Source of the DNA: Butyrivibrio sp. XPD2002
GTDB lineage: Bacteria > Bacillota > Clostridia > Lachnospirales > Lachnospiraceae
Assembly (NCBI RefSeq): GCF_000423945.1
Contig: NZ_AUIY01000004.1
Location: 62,001-126,000 of the forward strand
DNA: 64,000 nucleotides
Reading direction: 5' to 3'
Shown: positions 26,077 to 34,510 of the stretch, in pieces
Position numbering within the stretch: the first letter of the stretch is position 1
How the letters are laid out: every line of letters starts with the position of its first letter
Notes under the pieces: model-generated
What the model was told of the DNA's origin: nothing
The model's database searches: none
The model's input: the letters and a program-made list of their open reading frames with translations, nothing else
Made by a program: the position numbers and the translations under genes

Positions 26077-27201
26077 ATGAAAAAGAAAGTAGTTAGTCTT
26101 TTGACAGTAGCAGCTCTTTCAATGTCAATGCTCGCTGGTTGTGGTAACAAGGCAGCTGACACAGCTAAGGAAACTGCAGAGACAGCAGAGTCAACAGTAG
26201 AGGAAGCTGCAGAGACAGCTGAGTCAACTGTAGAAGAAGCAGCTGAGACAGTAGCTGATGCAGTTAGCGGAGACCTTGCAGATAAGAAGGTTGGCGTTTG
26301 CATCTATCAGTTCTCTGATAACTTCATGACTCTTTTCAGAAACGAACTTCAGAACTACCTTGTAGCTCAGGGCTTCAACGCTGACAACATCACAATCGTT
26401 GATGGTGCTAACGACCAGGCTACACAGACAAACCAGATTCAGAACTTCATCACAAGTGGTGTTGATGTACTTATCATCAACCCTGTTAACTCTTCTTCAG
26501 CAGCAACAATTACAGACCTTGTAGTTGGCGCTAACATCCCGCTCGTTTACATCAACCGTGAGCCCGATGCAGACGAAGAGCAGAGATGGGAAGACAACGG
26601 CTGGAACGTTTGCTATGTAGGTTGTGACGCTCGTCAGTCTGGTACATACCAGGGTGAGATCATCTCAGACCTTGGCATGGACGTTGTTGACCTTAACAAG
26701 GATGGTAAGATCCAGTACATCATGATCGAGGGTGACCCGGAGAACGTTGACGCTCAGTATCGTACAGAGTTCTCAATCAAGGCTATCGAGGATGCAGGTC
26801 TTGAGGTTGAGTGCCTTGATGATGAGGTAGGTAACTGGGATCAGGCTACAGCTCAGCAGCTCGTTGCTAACGCTCTTTCAGCTCATCCTGAGACAGAAGT
26901 AGTATTCTGCAACAACGATGCTATGGCACTTGGTGCTCTTCAGTCAATCCAGGCTGCTAACAGAACAGTTGGCACAGACATCTTCCTTGTAGGTGTTGAT
27001 GCTCTTTCAGAGGCACTTGAGGACGTTATCGCTGGAACAATGACAGGTACAGTATTCAACGATCACTTCTCACAGTCACACAGCGCAGCAGATGCAGCTA
27101 TCAACTTCCTTAACGGTCAGACAAACGATCGTTACATCGGTTGTGACTACATCAAGGTAACAGCAGACAATGCTCAGGAGATTCTTGATTCTGTTAAGTA
27201 A
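26077..27201 (+). CDS. mglB: Galactose/glucose-type ABC transporter binding lipoprotein
   Basis: The 374-residue lipoprotein has lipobox LAGC (C22), a helical Ala/Glu linker with an 11-residue unit TAESTVEEAAE repeated twice (about 36-58), and a type I binding domain. The calcium-loop motif DLNKDGKIQYIMIEGDPENV closely matches the galactose/glucose-binding protein MglB, as do FCNNDAMALGA and VDALSEA. It captures hexose for MglA/MglC. The linker repeat is also a direct DNA repeat. A large hairpin module separates it from mglA. Confidence 0.9.
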   Translation: MKKKVVSLLTVAALSMSMLAGCGNKAADTAKETAETAESTVEEAAETAESTVEEAAETVADAVSGDLADKKVGVCIYQFSDNFMTLFRNELQNYLVAQGFNADNITIVDGANDQATQTNQIQNFITSGVDVLIINPVNSSSAATITDLVVGANIPLVYINREPDADEEQRWEDNGWNVCYVGCDARQSGTYQGEIISDLGMDVVDLNKDGKIQYIMIEGDPENVDAQYRTEFSIKAIEDAGLEVECLDDEVGNWDQATAQQLVANALSAHPETEVVFCNNDAMALGALQSIQAANRTVGTDIFLVGVDALSEALEDVIAGTMTGTVFNDHFSQSHSAADAAINFLNGQTNDRYIGCDYIKVTADNAQEILDSVK

Positions 27202-27208
27202 GCTGTGA

Positions 27209-27291
27209 GAACTTGACGAGGTATTTTCGAGTCTAGTTCGAACGTGTTCTGGCGAAGGCGAAGCCTGAGAGCGGAACTTCCTTATGAAATA
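27209..27291 (+). ncRNA. Two-hairpin intercistronic module after mglB
   Basis: Hairpin I pairs GAACTTGAC with GTCTAGTTC (one T-T mismatch) around a loop holding CGAGGTATT. Hairpin II pairs GTTC with GAAC around AGGC-GAA-GCCT and is followed by TTCCTTATGA. The loop and tail are shared with the module after mglA, and hairpin II resembles that after xylF. Confidence 0.6.
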
Positions 27292-27299
27292 GTTAATTA

Positions 27300-27340
27300 A
27301 ATAGTAGTGCGGATGCACAGGATGCATCCGCATTACTATT
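27300..27340 (+). ncRNA. Large hairpin between mglB and mglA
   Basis: AATAGTAGTGCGGATGCA and its complement form an 18-pair stem (one G-T pair) around CAGGA. No T-run follows, so it probably protects the mglB mRNA 3' end or partially terminates transcription. Confidence 0.7.
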
Positions 27341-27428
27341 GACTAATCAAATCTAATCATCAGCCAGCAATTCGGGTCTGGCAAAATTCATTGATATAAA
27401 CACAGTTTTTTAGTATTTAGGAGGGATT

Positions 27429-28940
27429 ATGGCATCAGAATACAAATTGGAACTGAGGGGCGTATCCAAGTCATTTCCCGGCGTTAAGGCACTAGATAAC
27501 GTTCAGTTAGCAATTCGCCCAGGTACAGTGCATGCACTGATGGGAGAGAATGGTGCCGGAAAATCCACACTCATGAAGTGTCTGTTCGGAATCTACAAGA
27601 TGGATGCCGGTGAAATTTTTATAGATGGACAGAAGGTAGTAATTTCAAACCCTGATGAAGCGATGAAAATGGGTATCGCGATGGTGCATCAGGAATTACA
27701 GCCGGTACCTGCAAGAAGTGTCGGCGAGAACATGTATCTGGGAAGGTTCCCGGTTAAGAAAATCGGACCTATTCAGGTAATTGATCATAAAGCAATGTAC
27801 GAACAAACAGAGAAGTGGCTGAACGAAGTTGATATGCACTTCGATCCCAAGGCTATGCTTTCAACACTGTCAATCGGACAGATGCAGTCAGTAGAAATTG
27901 CAAAGGCAGTTTCACATGACGCCAAGGTAATCATCTTCGATGAGCCTACATCTTCTCTTTCAGATAATGAAGTTGAAGCGCTTTTCAAAATCATGGAGAA
28001 CCTCAGAAAGAAGGGTGTTGCCATGATTTACATCTCACATAAGATGGATGAGATTAAGCGCATCGCAGACGATATAACAGTAATGCGAGACGGTACCTAC
28101 GTAGGCACATGGCCTGCAGCAGAGATGAGTATAGATGACATCATTGCTAAGATGGTAGGACGTGAGCTTACAAATATATATCCTCCCAAGGACAGAGAGT
28201 TCGGCGATGTGATCATGGAGGTTGAAGGCTTGTCTTCAATCCACAAGAGATCATTCCAGGATGTTTCCTTCAAACTCAGAAAGGGTGAAATCCTCGGATT
28301 CGGCGGACTGGTAGGAGCTCAGAGAACAGAGCTAATGGAAGGTATCTTCGGTATAAGAAATCTTTCAAAGGGAGAAATTAAGATTCATGGTCACAAGGTA
28401 GAGATCAAGAACTCCAGAGATGCCATGAAGGCCGGAATTGGAATGATAACTGAAGACCGAAGAGCAAGAGGTATTTTTGGATGTCTTTCCATTAAGGACA
28501 ACGTTGGTGTATCAGTTTACAACAAGTTCCTGAAGGCAGGATTTGTACTGGATCATGCAAGCATTAACAAGGTTGTTGATGAAAGTATTGATAAGCTTAG
28601 AATCAAGACACCCAGTAAGCAGGAGCATATAGCAAATCTTTCAGGTGGTAACCAGCAGAAGGTTATTATTTCCAGATGGCTTGCAAATGACCCTGACATC
28701 CTGATAATGGATGAGCCTACAAGAGGTATTGATATCGGTGCTAAGCACGAGATATACGAGATCATGACAGAGCTCGCAAAGCAGGGTAAAGCAATCATCA
28801 TGATTTCATCTGAAATGCCTGAGCTTCTTGGAATGAGCGATCGCGTGGTTGTAATGTGTAACGGTAAAAAGACCGGCGAGATCGACAACGAAGCTGAAAT
28901 GACTCAGGAAAAAGTAATGAGTTACGCAACAATGTTCTGA
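27429..28940 (+). CDS. mglA: Galactose/glucose-type ABC transporter, double ATP-binding protein
   Basis: The 503-residue protein has two ABC domains: Walker [10 protein letters not shown] at 39-47 with VIIFDEPTSSL, then a degenerate second Walker A (GLVGAQRTE) with [10 protein letters not shown] and [13 protein letters not shown]. This is the MglA/RbsA class. A TAGGAGGG site precedes the ATG. It follows mglB and precedes the permease, each gap holding hairpins, so the three form one operon with graded expression. It is a paralogue of xylG at 21434. Confidence 0.92.
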   Translation: MASEYKLELRGVSKSFPGVKALDNVQLAIRPGTVHALMGENGAGKSTLMKCLFGIYKMDAGEIFIDGQKVVISNPDEAMKMGIAMVHQELQPVPARSVGENMYLGRFPVKKIGPIQVIDHKAMYEQTEKWLNEVDMHFDPKAMLSTLSIGQMQSVEIAKAVSHDAKVIIFDEPTSSLSDNEVEALFKIMENLRKKGVAMIYISHKMDEIKRIADDITVMRDGTYVGTWPAAEMSIDDIIAKMVGRELTNIYPPKDREFGDVIMEVEGLSSIHKRSFQDVSFKLRKGEILGFGGLVGAQRTELMEGIFGIRNLSKGEIKIHGHKVEIKNSRDAMKAGIGMITEDRRARGIFGCLSIKDNVGVSVYNKFLKAGFVLDHASINKVVDESIDKLRIKTPSKQEHIANLSGGNQQKVIISRWLANDPDILIMDEPTRGIDIGAKHEIYEIMTELAKQGKAIIMISSEMPELLGMSDRVVVMCNGKKTGEIDNEAEMTQEKVMSYATMF

Positions 28941-29022
28941 CGTCAATCACTTAGCGAGGTATTAACGGGCATAGTGAGTGACGCCGTTCTACCGACCAAG
29001 GGGAGGTAGAACTTCCTTATGA
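28932..29022 (+). ncRNA. Two-hairpin intercistronic module after mglA
   Basis: Hairpin I pairs GTCAATCACT with AGTGAGTGAC (one A-G mismatch) around a loop with CGAGGTATT. Hairpin II pairs GTTCTACC with GGTAGAAC (8 pairs) and is followed by TTCCTTATGA. The order and shared segments match the module after mglB. The first arm begins inside the mglA end. Confidence 0.6.
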
Positions 29023-29049
29023 CAATTGTTTTATAGAAAGGATAAAAAA

Positions 29050-30039
29050 ATGGAAAAGACAAAGCAGCAGAAAATGAAAGATTTTCTGATCAATAACGGA
29101 GTTATCATAGTAATGTTTATCCTGGTTTTCTATACAGGACTTACAAATAAGAACTTCCTTACAGTTGGTAACGGACTTAATATTCTTGCAAACATGGCAC
29201 CTCGTCTTGTTATCGCACTTGGTATTGCAGGCTGTGTTATCACAGCAGGATGTGACCTTTCAGCAGGTCGTATGATCGGTTTTGCAGCATGTATCGCAGG
29301 TACACTGCTCCAGAAGATTGATTACTCAGGTAAGTTCTTCCCTGATATGCAGCCCATGAACGTATTTGTAGTACTTCTTATCGTACTTGCAATCACAGGT
29401 TTCTTTGGAGCAATCACAGGATTCTTCATCGCATTCCTTCACGTTCCTCCGTTCATCGCAACACTTGCTATGATGGAAATCGTTTATGGTCTTGCACTTA
29501 TCTACACAAACGCAACACCTCTTGGTGGATACGTAAAGCAGTACACAGACATCGCTACAGGTAATATTGCAGGAATCAGCTTCCTTGTATTCATTGCAAT
29601 CGGTGTAGCAATCATCACATGGTTCATCTTCAACATGACTCGTCATGGTAAATACATGTATGCTATCGGTGGAAACCCGCAGGCGGCTGAGGTTGCCGGT
29701 GTACCGGTTAGACTTACAATGATCCTCATCTACATGAAGGCAGCTATGATGTATGGTCTTGCAGGATTCATGCTTGGTGCAAAGGCCGGTGGTGCATCCG
29801 TTAACCTTGGTTATGGTTACGAGATGGAAGCTATCGCAGCTTGTACAATCGGTGGTGTATCAGTTACCGGTGGACGTGGTAAGGTTTCAAGTGCTATCGT
29901 CGGTGTAGCAGTATTCGAGCTCTTGAAGGCAGCTCTCCAGTACCTTGGAGTAAACGCAAACGCTCAGTACATTGCAATTGGTATCGTTATCTTCGTAGCT
30001 ATCTCACTTGATATCAGAAAGTATGTTGCTAAGAAGTAA
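29050..30039 (+). CDS. mglC: Galactose/glucose-type ABC transporter permease
   Basis: The 329-residue membrane protein has about eight to ten hydrophobic helices with BPD_transp_2 motifs GCDLSAGRMIGFAACIAG, HVPPFIATLAMMEIVYGLAL and CTIGGVSVTGGRGKVSSAIV, typical of MglC. The ATG at 29050 is chosen over 29026 because AAAGGA lies 8 bases before it and MEKTKQQKM is a normal positively charged start. It completes mglBAC and is followed by a terminator. Confidence 0.91.
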   Translation: MEKTKQQKMKDFLINNGVIIVMFILVFYTGLTNKNFLTVGNGLNILANMAPRLVIALGIAGCVITAGCDLSAGRMIGFAACIAGTLLQKIDYSGKFFPDMQPMNVFVVLLIVLAITGFFGAITGFFIAFLHVPPFIATLAMMEIVYGLALIYTNATPLGGYVKQYTDIATGNIAGISFLVFIAIGVAIITWFIFNMTRHGKYMYAIGGNPQAAEVAGVPVRLTMILIYMKAAMMYGLAGFMLGAKAGGASVNLGYGYEMEAIAACTIGGVSVTGGRGKVSSAIVGVAVFELLKAALQYLGVNANAQYIAIGIVIFVAISLDIRKYVAKK

Positions 30040-30103
30040 TTGAGATTATCGGATTCAAATGGAACAATTTGAATTACCTATAGAAATATTTTGAGAGATT
30101 TGG

Positions 30104-30154
30104 ACGCTGGGGTGAGGTCTTCATATTGTGAAGAACTTCATCCCAGTGTTTTTT
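30104..30154 (+). terminator. Terminator of mglBAC
   Basis: ACGCTGGG and CCCAGTGT close a long imperfect stem whose upper part pairs TCTTCA with TGAAGA; TTTTTT follows. Confidence 0.88.
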
Positions 30155-30180
30155 AGATTTCGTGCGGGATATGGTATAAT
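30152..30180 (+). promoter_or_regulatory. Promoter of the small membrane protein gene
   Basis: A perfect TATAAT at 30175-30180 has TGG just before it (extended -10). A weak -35 (TTTAGA) lies 17 bases upstream. Confidence 0.55.
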
Positions 30181-30220
30181 TTCTTTGATTAAAAAGCTTT
30201 TTTAGAAATGGAGAATGTAG

Positions 30221-30529
30221 ATGGATTTTAATGCAATACTTGAACAATCAGGCATTTCATTATTACTTTTTGTAATATGTGCTTACTACGCTTTCAGACT
30301 TCTTGTTTTTAAGGACTACACAGCAGTCCGTGGCAAACAGGAGAAGCCCCCGAAGGACGTTGAAGGTTACTGCAAGGCAGCAGGTCTTGTAATTGTCTTT
30401 TTCGGAATATCAACCCTGGTAATGGCAGGCCTTGTGCTTATCAGCCCTGTTGCAGGACTTATCCAGATCGTAGCATGTACTGCTATTATGGTAATTATGT
30501 GGAAAAAGGTTACTGATAAGTTCGCTTGA
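30221..30529 (+). CDS. Small membrane protein of unknown function
   Basis: The 102-residue protein has a membrane helix at about 11-29, a charged loop (about 32-50, RGKQEKPPKD), and a hydrophobic stretch at about 51-93 long enough for two more helices, ending in a short basic tail. GGAGA lies 7 bases before the ATG, and a TATAAT promoter precedes it, so it is very likely a real gene. I do not recognise the family. It is monocistronic, between the mglBAC terminator and repeat island B. Confidence 0.75.
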   Translation: MDFNAILEQSGISLLLFVICAYYAFRLLVFKDYTAVRGKQEKPPKDVEGYCKAAGLVIVFFGISTLVMAGLVLISPVAGLIQIVACTAIMVIMWKKVTDKFA

Positions 30530-31006
30530 GTGATATTAAGAGTTGGTCTAATTTGTGGAACTGATTTGTGAAGGAAAAGTGGGGATTTTTAGTGCCGCTA
30601 CGTCAGGGGAATAGAATTTGGTGCTACCGGCGTACCGGTTTATGAAATAAAGAACAGTTTTTGGAGGACGGTTACGTCTGGTAGAATGTAATAAAGCAAA
30701 TAGGATGAATTTTTTGGATATATTCAATGCTTAGAGTTACCCTGATTTCTGAAAATAAAGAAAAGTTCAACCTGTAATGAAAAATAATAGTGAATAGACG
30801 TAACGCAAACGATATAACGATAATTTTTGCAAAAGCATAGTAGACCAGAATTTGTTATAAAATAAAAATCGGTTGAACTGGCGTATAACCTTGATATTAT
30901 AACGCTTACGCTAGCAAGAAAAAATGCACCGGGATCAAACGTAAATTAAGCACTGACGTAAACAGAAAATATTACAGTATAAAAAAGTTAATTTTATGAA
31001 TACACA
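30530..31006 (+). repeat. Intergenic island B with GACGTAAC-family repeats
   Basis: No credible gene. GACGTAA cores occur at 30797 and 30955 on this strand and as TTACGTC at 30672, plus a partial TACGTC near 30599. The stretch 30802-30850, with CAAACG, ATAACGATAA and TTTG, is repeated with few changes in island C at 39594-39643. ACCGGCGTACCGGT at about 30626-30639 adds a short dyad. The island leads into the large palindrome before the next gene. Confidence 0.6.
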
Positions 31007-31101
31007 GCTTGGAGAGGGTAGAGTATATATTCAGACCAGACCGATTCTACGCGAAGCGTAACAGAGGTCTGGAATGAATATATACTCGGAACGCTCCAAG
31101 C
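31007..31101 (+). promoter_or_regulatory. 95-nt imperfect palindrome before a YesN gene
   Basis: From outside in the paired arms are GCTTGGAG/CTCCAAGC (8), a 6x6 internal loop, GAGTATATATTCA/TGAATATATACTC (13, perfect), a 2x2 loop, CCAGACC/GGTCTGG (7), a 5x5 loop, and TACGC-GAA-GCGTA (5) at the tip. It ends 15 bases before the ATG at 31117, which has no Shine-Dalgarno site. Confidence 0.9.
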
Positions 31102-31116
31102 GTACGGGTTTACAAA

Positions 31117-32709
31117 ATGAAATATTCAGTACTTCTTGTGGATGACGAAGAGGAAGTCACTCAGGCCATAAAAAGAAAATTGAATTGGGAAGAGATGGGA
31201 TTCGAGGAGCCAAGGTATGCCAAGAATGGACTTGAGGCTTTGGAGGTCTCTGAGGAGCATGCTCCAGATGTTGTCATGACGGATATACAGATGCCCTACA
31301 TGACAGGACTAGAGCTGTCCAAAAAGCTCAAGGAGCTCTATCCCGGAATAAGGATCATAATCTTCTCAGGTTATGATGAATTTGAGTACGCCAAGGAAGC
31401 CATAAGGCTTGAGGCGGAGGAATACATCTTAAAGCCCATAGATGCAGGGGAGCTTAGGGGCGTATTTACAAGAATTCATGAGTCTCTTGATAAAGAGCGG
31501 GATGAGAGACAGAACCTTGAAAAACTCACCAACTATTACATGGAATCACTTCCGCTATTGCAGGAGGACTTTTTTGCTGCGCTTCTTGATGGAAAGCTTG
31601 AGGAAAAAAGAATTCCCCAGTATCTGCAGGAGTATCAGATAAAGCTTGAAGGACCGTTCTTTTGCGTAGCGATTTTTCATATAAGTACCACGGACCTACC
31701 GGAGGGAGTAAGCCATGTCCTTCTGTCTGTGTCTGTAAGAAGGCTTGCGGAGGAGAGAAGTAACCCTTCCTACAATGCGAGATTCTTCTCATATCTTGGA
31801 AGCACAGTCATGATTGCACAGCTCACATCAACTGAGGCGAAGACTAAGTTCACGGATGACTGTGACAGATTCTGCAGACTTGCAAAGACAGTCTGCAAGG
31901 CAAACGTGACCATCGGAATCGGAGAGATAGTCGGAAGTGTTGAAGACTTAAAGACCTCCTATGATGGCGCAAAGGATGCCGTATCCTACAGAGTTCTCTA
32001 CGGAACCACCAAGGCTATCAACATCTCTGAGATAGCGCCGCCCACAATTAAGCAGACGGCAGACATAGAGATAGACCTTCATGAGATATTCAAGAAGATA
32101 AAAATGGAGGACGAAGCAGCTCTTAGCAAGTCGGTTGAAGATTATATAACCGGCGGCACATCAGCGGACATGTCCGTTTCAGAGTACAAGTTTTTCGTCC
32201 TTGAAATGATTAGTGAAATCTACAGATTCATGCGAGGCAATCAGCTGAATACTGATGAGATATTTGACCCGGAAAATGATGCATACGACAACCTTTCCCA
32301 GCTTGAAAAGACTGAGCTCATGAGCTGGCTTAAGGAAACCTGCATAAAGCTCCAGAACATGCTCCGGGAAAAGAGATCTGATAACACAAAATCCTTTGTA
32401 AAGAAGGCCATAGAATATGTCAACGATCACTATGCTGATCAGGACCTTTCTGTGGATCGCATCTGCTCCGAGCTTGCGGTGAGCAGTGCATATTTTTCCA
32501 CTGTTTTTAAGAAGGAGACAGGCAAGACCTTCGTGACTTACCTTACGGATTACCGCATGGAGAAGGCTCTGCAGCTCCTTATAGAAAAAGATGAAAAGAC
32601 CTACGTCATTGCACAGCAGGTCGGTTACGGAGACCCCAACTATTTCAGCTATGTTTTCAAAAAACAATTCGGGACATCGCCATCTAAATACAAACAGGGA
32701 TTATCTTAA
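31117..32709 (+). CDS. YesN-type response regulator with AraC DNA-binding domain
   Basis: The 530-residue protein has a receiver domain (1-120) with D9-D10 and phospho-acceptor D56 in VVMTDIQMPYMTG, a middle region (about 140-420), and an AraC double helix-turn-helix (about 425-525, ending VGYGDPNYFSYVFKKQFG). It is first in an operon with a YesM kinase and two binding proteins. The start has no ribosome site and follows a 95-nt palindrome, which suggests control at the RNA level or binding of a factor there. It probably regulates sugar uptake genes, perhaps mglBAC just upstream (inference). Confidence 0.92.
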   Translation: MKYSVLLVDDEEEVTQAIKRKLNWEEMGFEEPRYAKNGLEALEVSEEHAPDVVMTDIQMPYMTGLELSKKLKELYPGIRIIIFSGYDEFEYAKEAIRLEAEEYILKPIDAGELRGVFTRIHESLDKERDERQNLEKLTNYYMESLPLLQEDFFAALLDGKLEEKRIPQYLQEYQIKLEGPFFCVAIFHISTTDLPEGVSHVLLSVSVRRLAEERSNPSYNARFFSYLGSTVMIAQLTSTEAKTKFTDDCDRFCRLAKTVCKANVTIGIGEIVGSVEDLKTSYDGAKDAVSYRVLYGTTKAINISEIAPPTIKQTADIEIDLHEIFKKIKMEDEAALSKSVEDYITGGTSADMSVSEYKFFVLEMISEIYRFMRGNQLNTDEIFDPENDAYDNLSQLEKTELMSWLKETCIKLQNMLREKRSDNTKSFVKKAIEYVNDHYADQDLSVDRICSELAVSSAYFSTVFKKETGKTFVTYLTDYRMEKALQLLIEKDEKTYVIAQQVGYGDPNYFSYVFKKQFGTSPSKYKQGLS

Positions 32710-34510
32710 AAAGTACCTATTAAAGCTATATCCCCGCACAATCCAGAGCATCATTCTGATATCCTTCACACTGGTATCATCGGTCTGCATGCTCTTTTTG
32801 GGCATGTCCATGTATCAGAGATTTGAGAGACGGTCCCGCCAGATGATGACGGACAATTCACTCCTGATGCTGGCAAGAACTACTGACAGCATTGAGGATT
32901 ACCTTCGAAGAATGCGAAGAATCTCTGATGCGATGTACTACGACGTCATAAAGGATATGGACTTTGAGTCCGAGGATATATCCACTGAGATGAGCCTTCT
33001 CTACGAGGCTAATAAGGACAACCTGGTGAGCTTTGCGCTTTTTGCAAGTAACGGCGATCTCATAAGCGCAGCGCCCATCGCCCTTAAAAAGGACAACGCC
33101 CAGGTTCCTGAGCAGAGCTGGTTTTCTACAGCCTTTGCCAATCTGGAAAATCTGCATTTTTCCACACCACATGTACAAAATCTATTCATAGACGAGACCG
33201 ACTATCGCTACCACTGGGTAATATCCCTTAGCCGCGCGGTAGAGCTTAACTATGGCGGAAAGCCCAGGATGGGCGTGCTTCTTGTTGACATGAATTACCA
33301 GACAATTCAGCAGATGATGGAGAGTGTAAACAAGCTAAACTCCGACCAGTACGTCTACCTCATAACCGGCAACGGTCAGCTTATCTACCACCCCAAGGCG
33401 GAGCAGATATCCCTTGGGATTCACAATGAAAACTTTGCCCAGGCAGCAGGCTATGATGACGGAGTATACGAGGAGAATTTTGAGGGTGAAAAGCGAATAG
33501 TTGTAGTAGATACAGTAAGCTACACTGGCTGGAAGCTTGTCAGCGTAACTCCGATAAAGAACTTCTATCTTGGAATGCAGAGCACAAGATATTTTGTAAT
33601 CCTTGTGGCTGCACTTACAGCCCTTGCCATGATTTTTATGAACCAGATGGTGACCTGGAAGGTAACACAGCCCCTTAGAAAGCTGAACGAATCGATCAAG
33701 ACAATCGAAGCCGGAAAGACTGACTCTGCGATTTATATCGGCGGAACTACAGAGGTTGAACACCTTGGAAGGACTCTGCAGCGCTCCCTTGACGAGATCA
33801 ACAGACTGATGAAGGACATCGTCATCGAGCAGGAGGAAAAGCGAAAAAGCGAGCTTGATGCCCTGCAATCACAGATAAATCCTCACTTTTTGTATAACAC
33901 CTTAGATTCCATCGTATGGATGATTGAGGGTGAGCATTACGAGGAAGCAGTTTTCATGATAACCCAGCTGGCCAGCCTGTTCAGAGTATCCTTAAGTAAG
34001 GGCCGCACCATCATCCCCATCGAGGATGAGCTTCGCCATGCTGAGAACTACATGAACATTCAGAAGGTTCGTTTTAAAAATGCGTTTACAGTAAATTATG
34101 ATATTGAGCCGGAGATTAAGGAGTGCCTGACGGTTAAGCTTATCGTGCAGCCACTTCTTGAAAATGCCATATATTACGGAGTAAAAAATATGGATGAAGA
34201 CGGCGAAATTACAGTAAAAGGATACAAGGACGGCGAGGATATTTTCATAGAAGTAATCGATAATGGTTATGGAATCCCCTCTGAAAAGCTGCCCTATATT
34301 CTGACTGAGGATAAGCGCGCCAGCAAGAACGGCTCCGGAGTTGGACTTATCAACGTACACAAGCGAATCCAGCTAAGATTCGGTGAGGAGTACGGTCTTA
34401 AAATAGAGAGTGAGCCCGATGAGGGCACGAAGGTCACGATACATCTGCCGGCAATACCTGCTACCGAGGAAAACAGGGAGCGGCTTGAAAAGGGAGGTGC
34501 AAATGGCTAA
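32651..34510 (+). CDS. YesM-type sensor histidine kinase
   Basis: The protein has membrane helices following YPRTIQS (about 33-55) and near STRYFVILVAALTALAMIF, a dCACHE-like extracytoplasmic sensor between them, HAMP, and H412 in QINPHFLYNTLDSIVWM, then a HATPase domain with NAIYYGVKN and GVGLINVHKR. The start is unclear: the only in-frame ATG close to the helix is at 32651, inside the regulator gene (59-base overlap) and without a ribosome site, while the next frame-open ATG is at 32591. Between the regulator stop and the first helix there is no ATG, GTG or TTG in frame. It pairs with the regulator just upstream. Confidence 0.88.
   Translation: MFSKNNSGHRHLNTNRDYLKKYLLKLYPRTIQSIILISFTLVSSVCMLFLGMSMYQRFERRSRQMMTDNSLLMLARTTDSIEDYLRRMRRISDAMYYDVIKDMDFESEDISTEMSLLYEANKDNLVSFALFASNGDLISAAPIALKKDNAQVPEQSWFSTAFANLENLHFSTPHVQNLFIDETDYRYHWVISLSRAVELNYGGKPRMGVLLVDMNYQTIQQMMESVNKLNSDQYVYLITGNGQLIYHPKAEQISLGIHNENFAQAAGYDDGVYEENFEGEKRIVVVDTVSYTGWKLVSVTPIKNFYLGMQSTRYFVILVAALTALAMIFMNQMVTWKVTQPLRKLNESIKTIEAGKTDSAIYIGGTTEVEHLGRTLQRSLDEINRLMKDIVIEQEEKRKSELDALQSQINPHFLYNTLDSIVWMIEGEHYEEAVFMITQLASLFRVSLSKGRTIIPIEDELRHAENYMNIQKVRFKNAFTVNYDIEPEIKECLTVKLIVQPLLENAIYYGVKNMDEDGEITVKGYKDGEDIFIEVIDNGYGIPSEKLPYILTEDKRASKNGSGVGLINVHKRIQLRFGEEYGLKIESEPDEGTKVTIHLPAIPATEENRERLEKGGANG

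Noticed and set aside
27246-27277. TPP riboswitch (GCCTGAGA segment)
   Set aside because: Only a short chance match; the remaining conserved TPP elements are missing and the downstream gene is mglA. No TPP riboswitch is seen before thiN either.
29326-29646. Cys/Asp-rich antisense frame over mglC
   Set aside because: It arises from the reverse complement of permease codons, with no ribosome site.
30626-30639. ACCGGCGTACCGGT as a regulator operator
   Set aside because: It is far from any start and lies inside repeat island B; better explained as part of the repeat.
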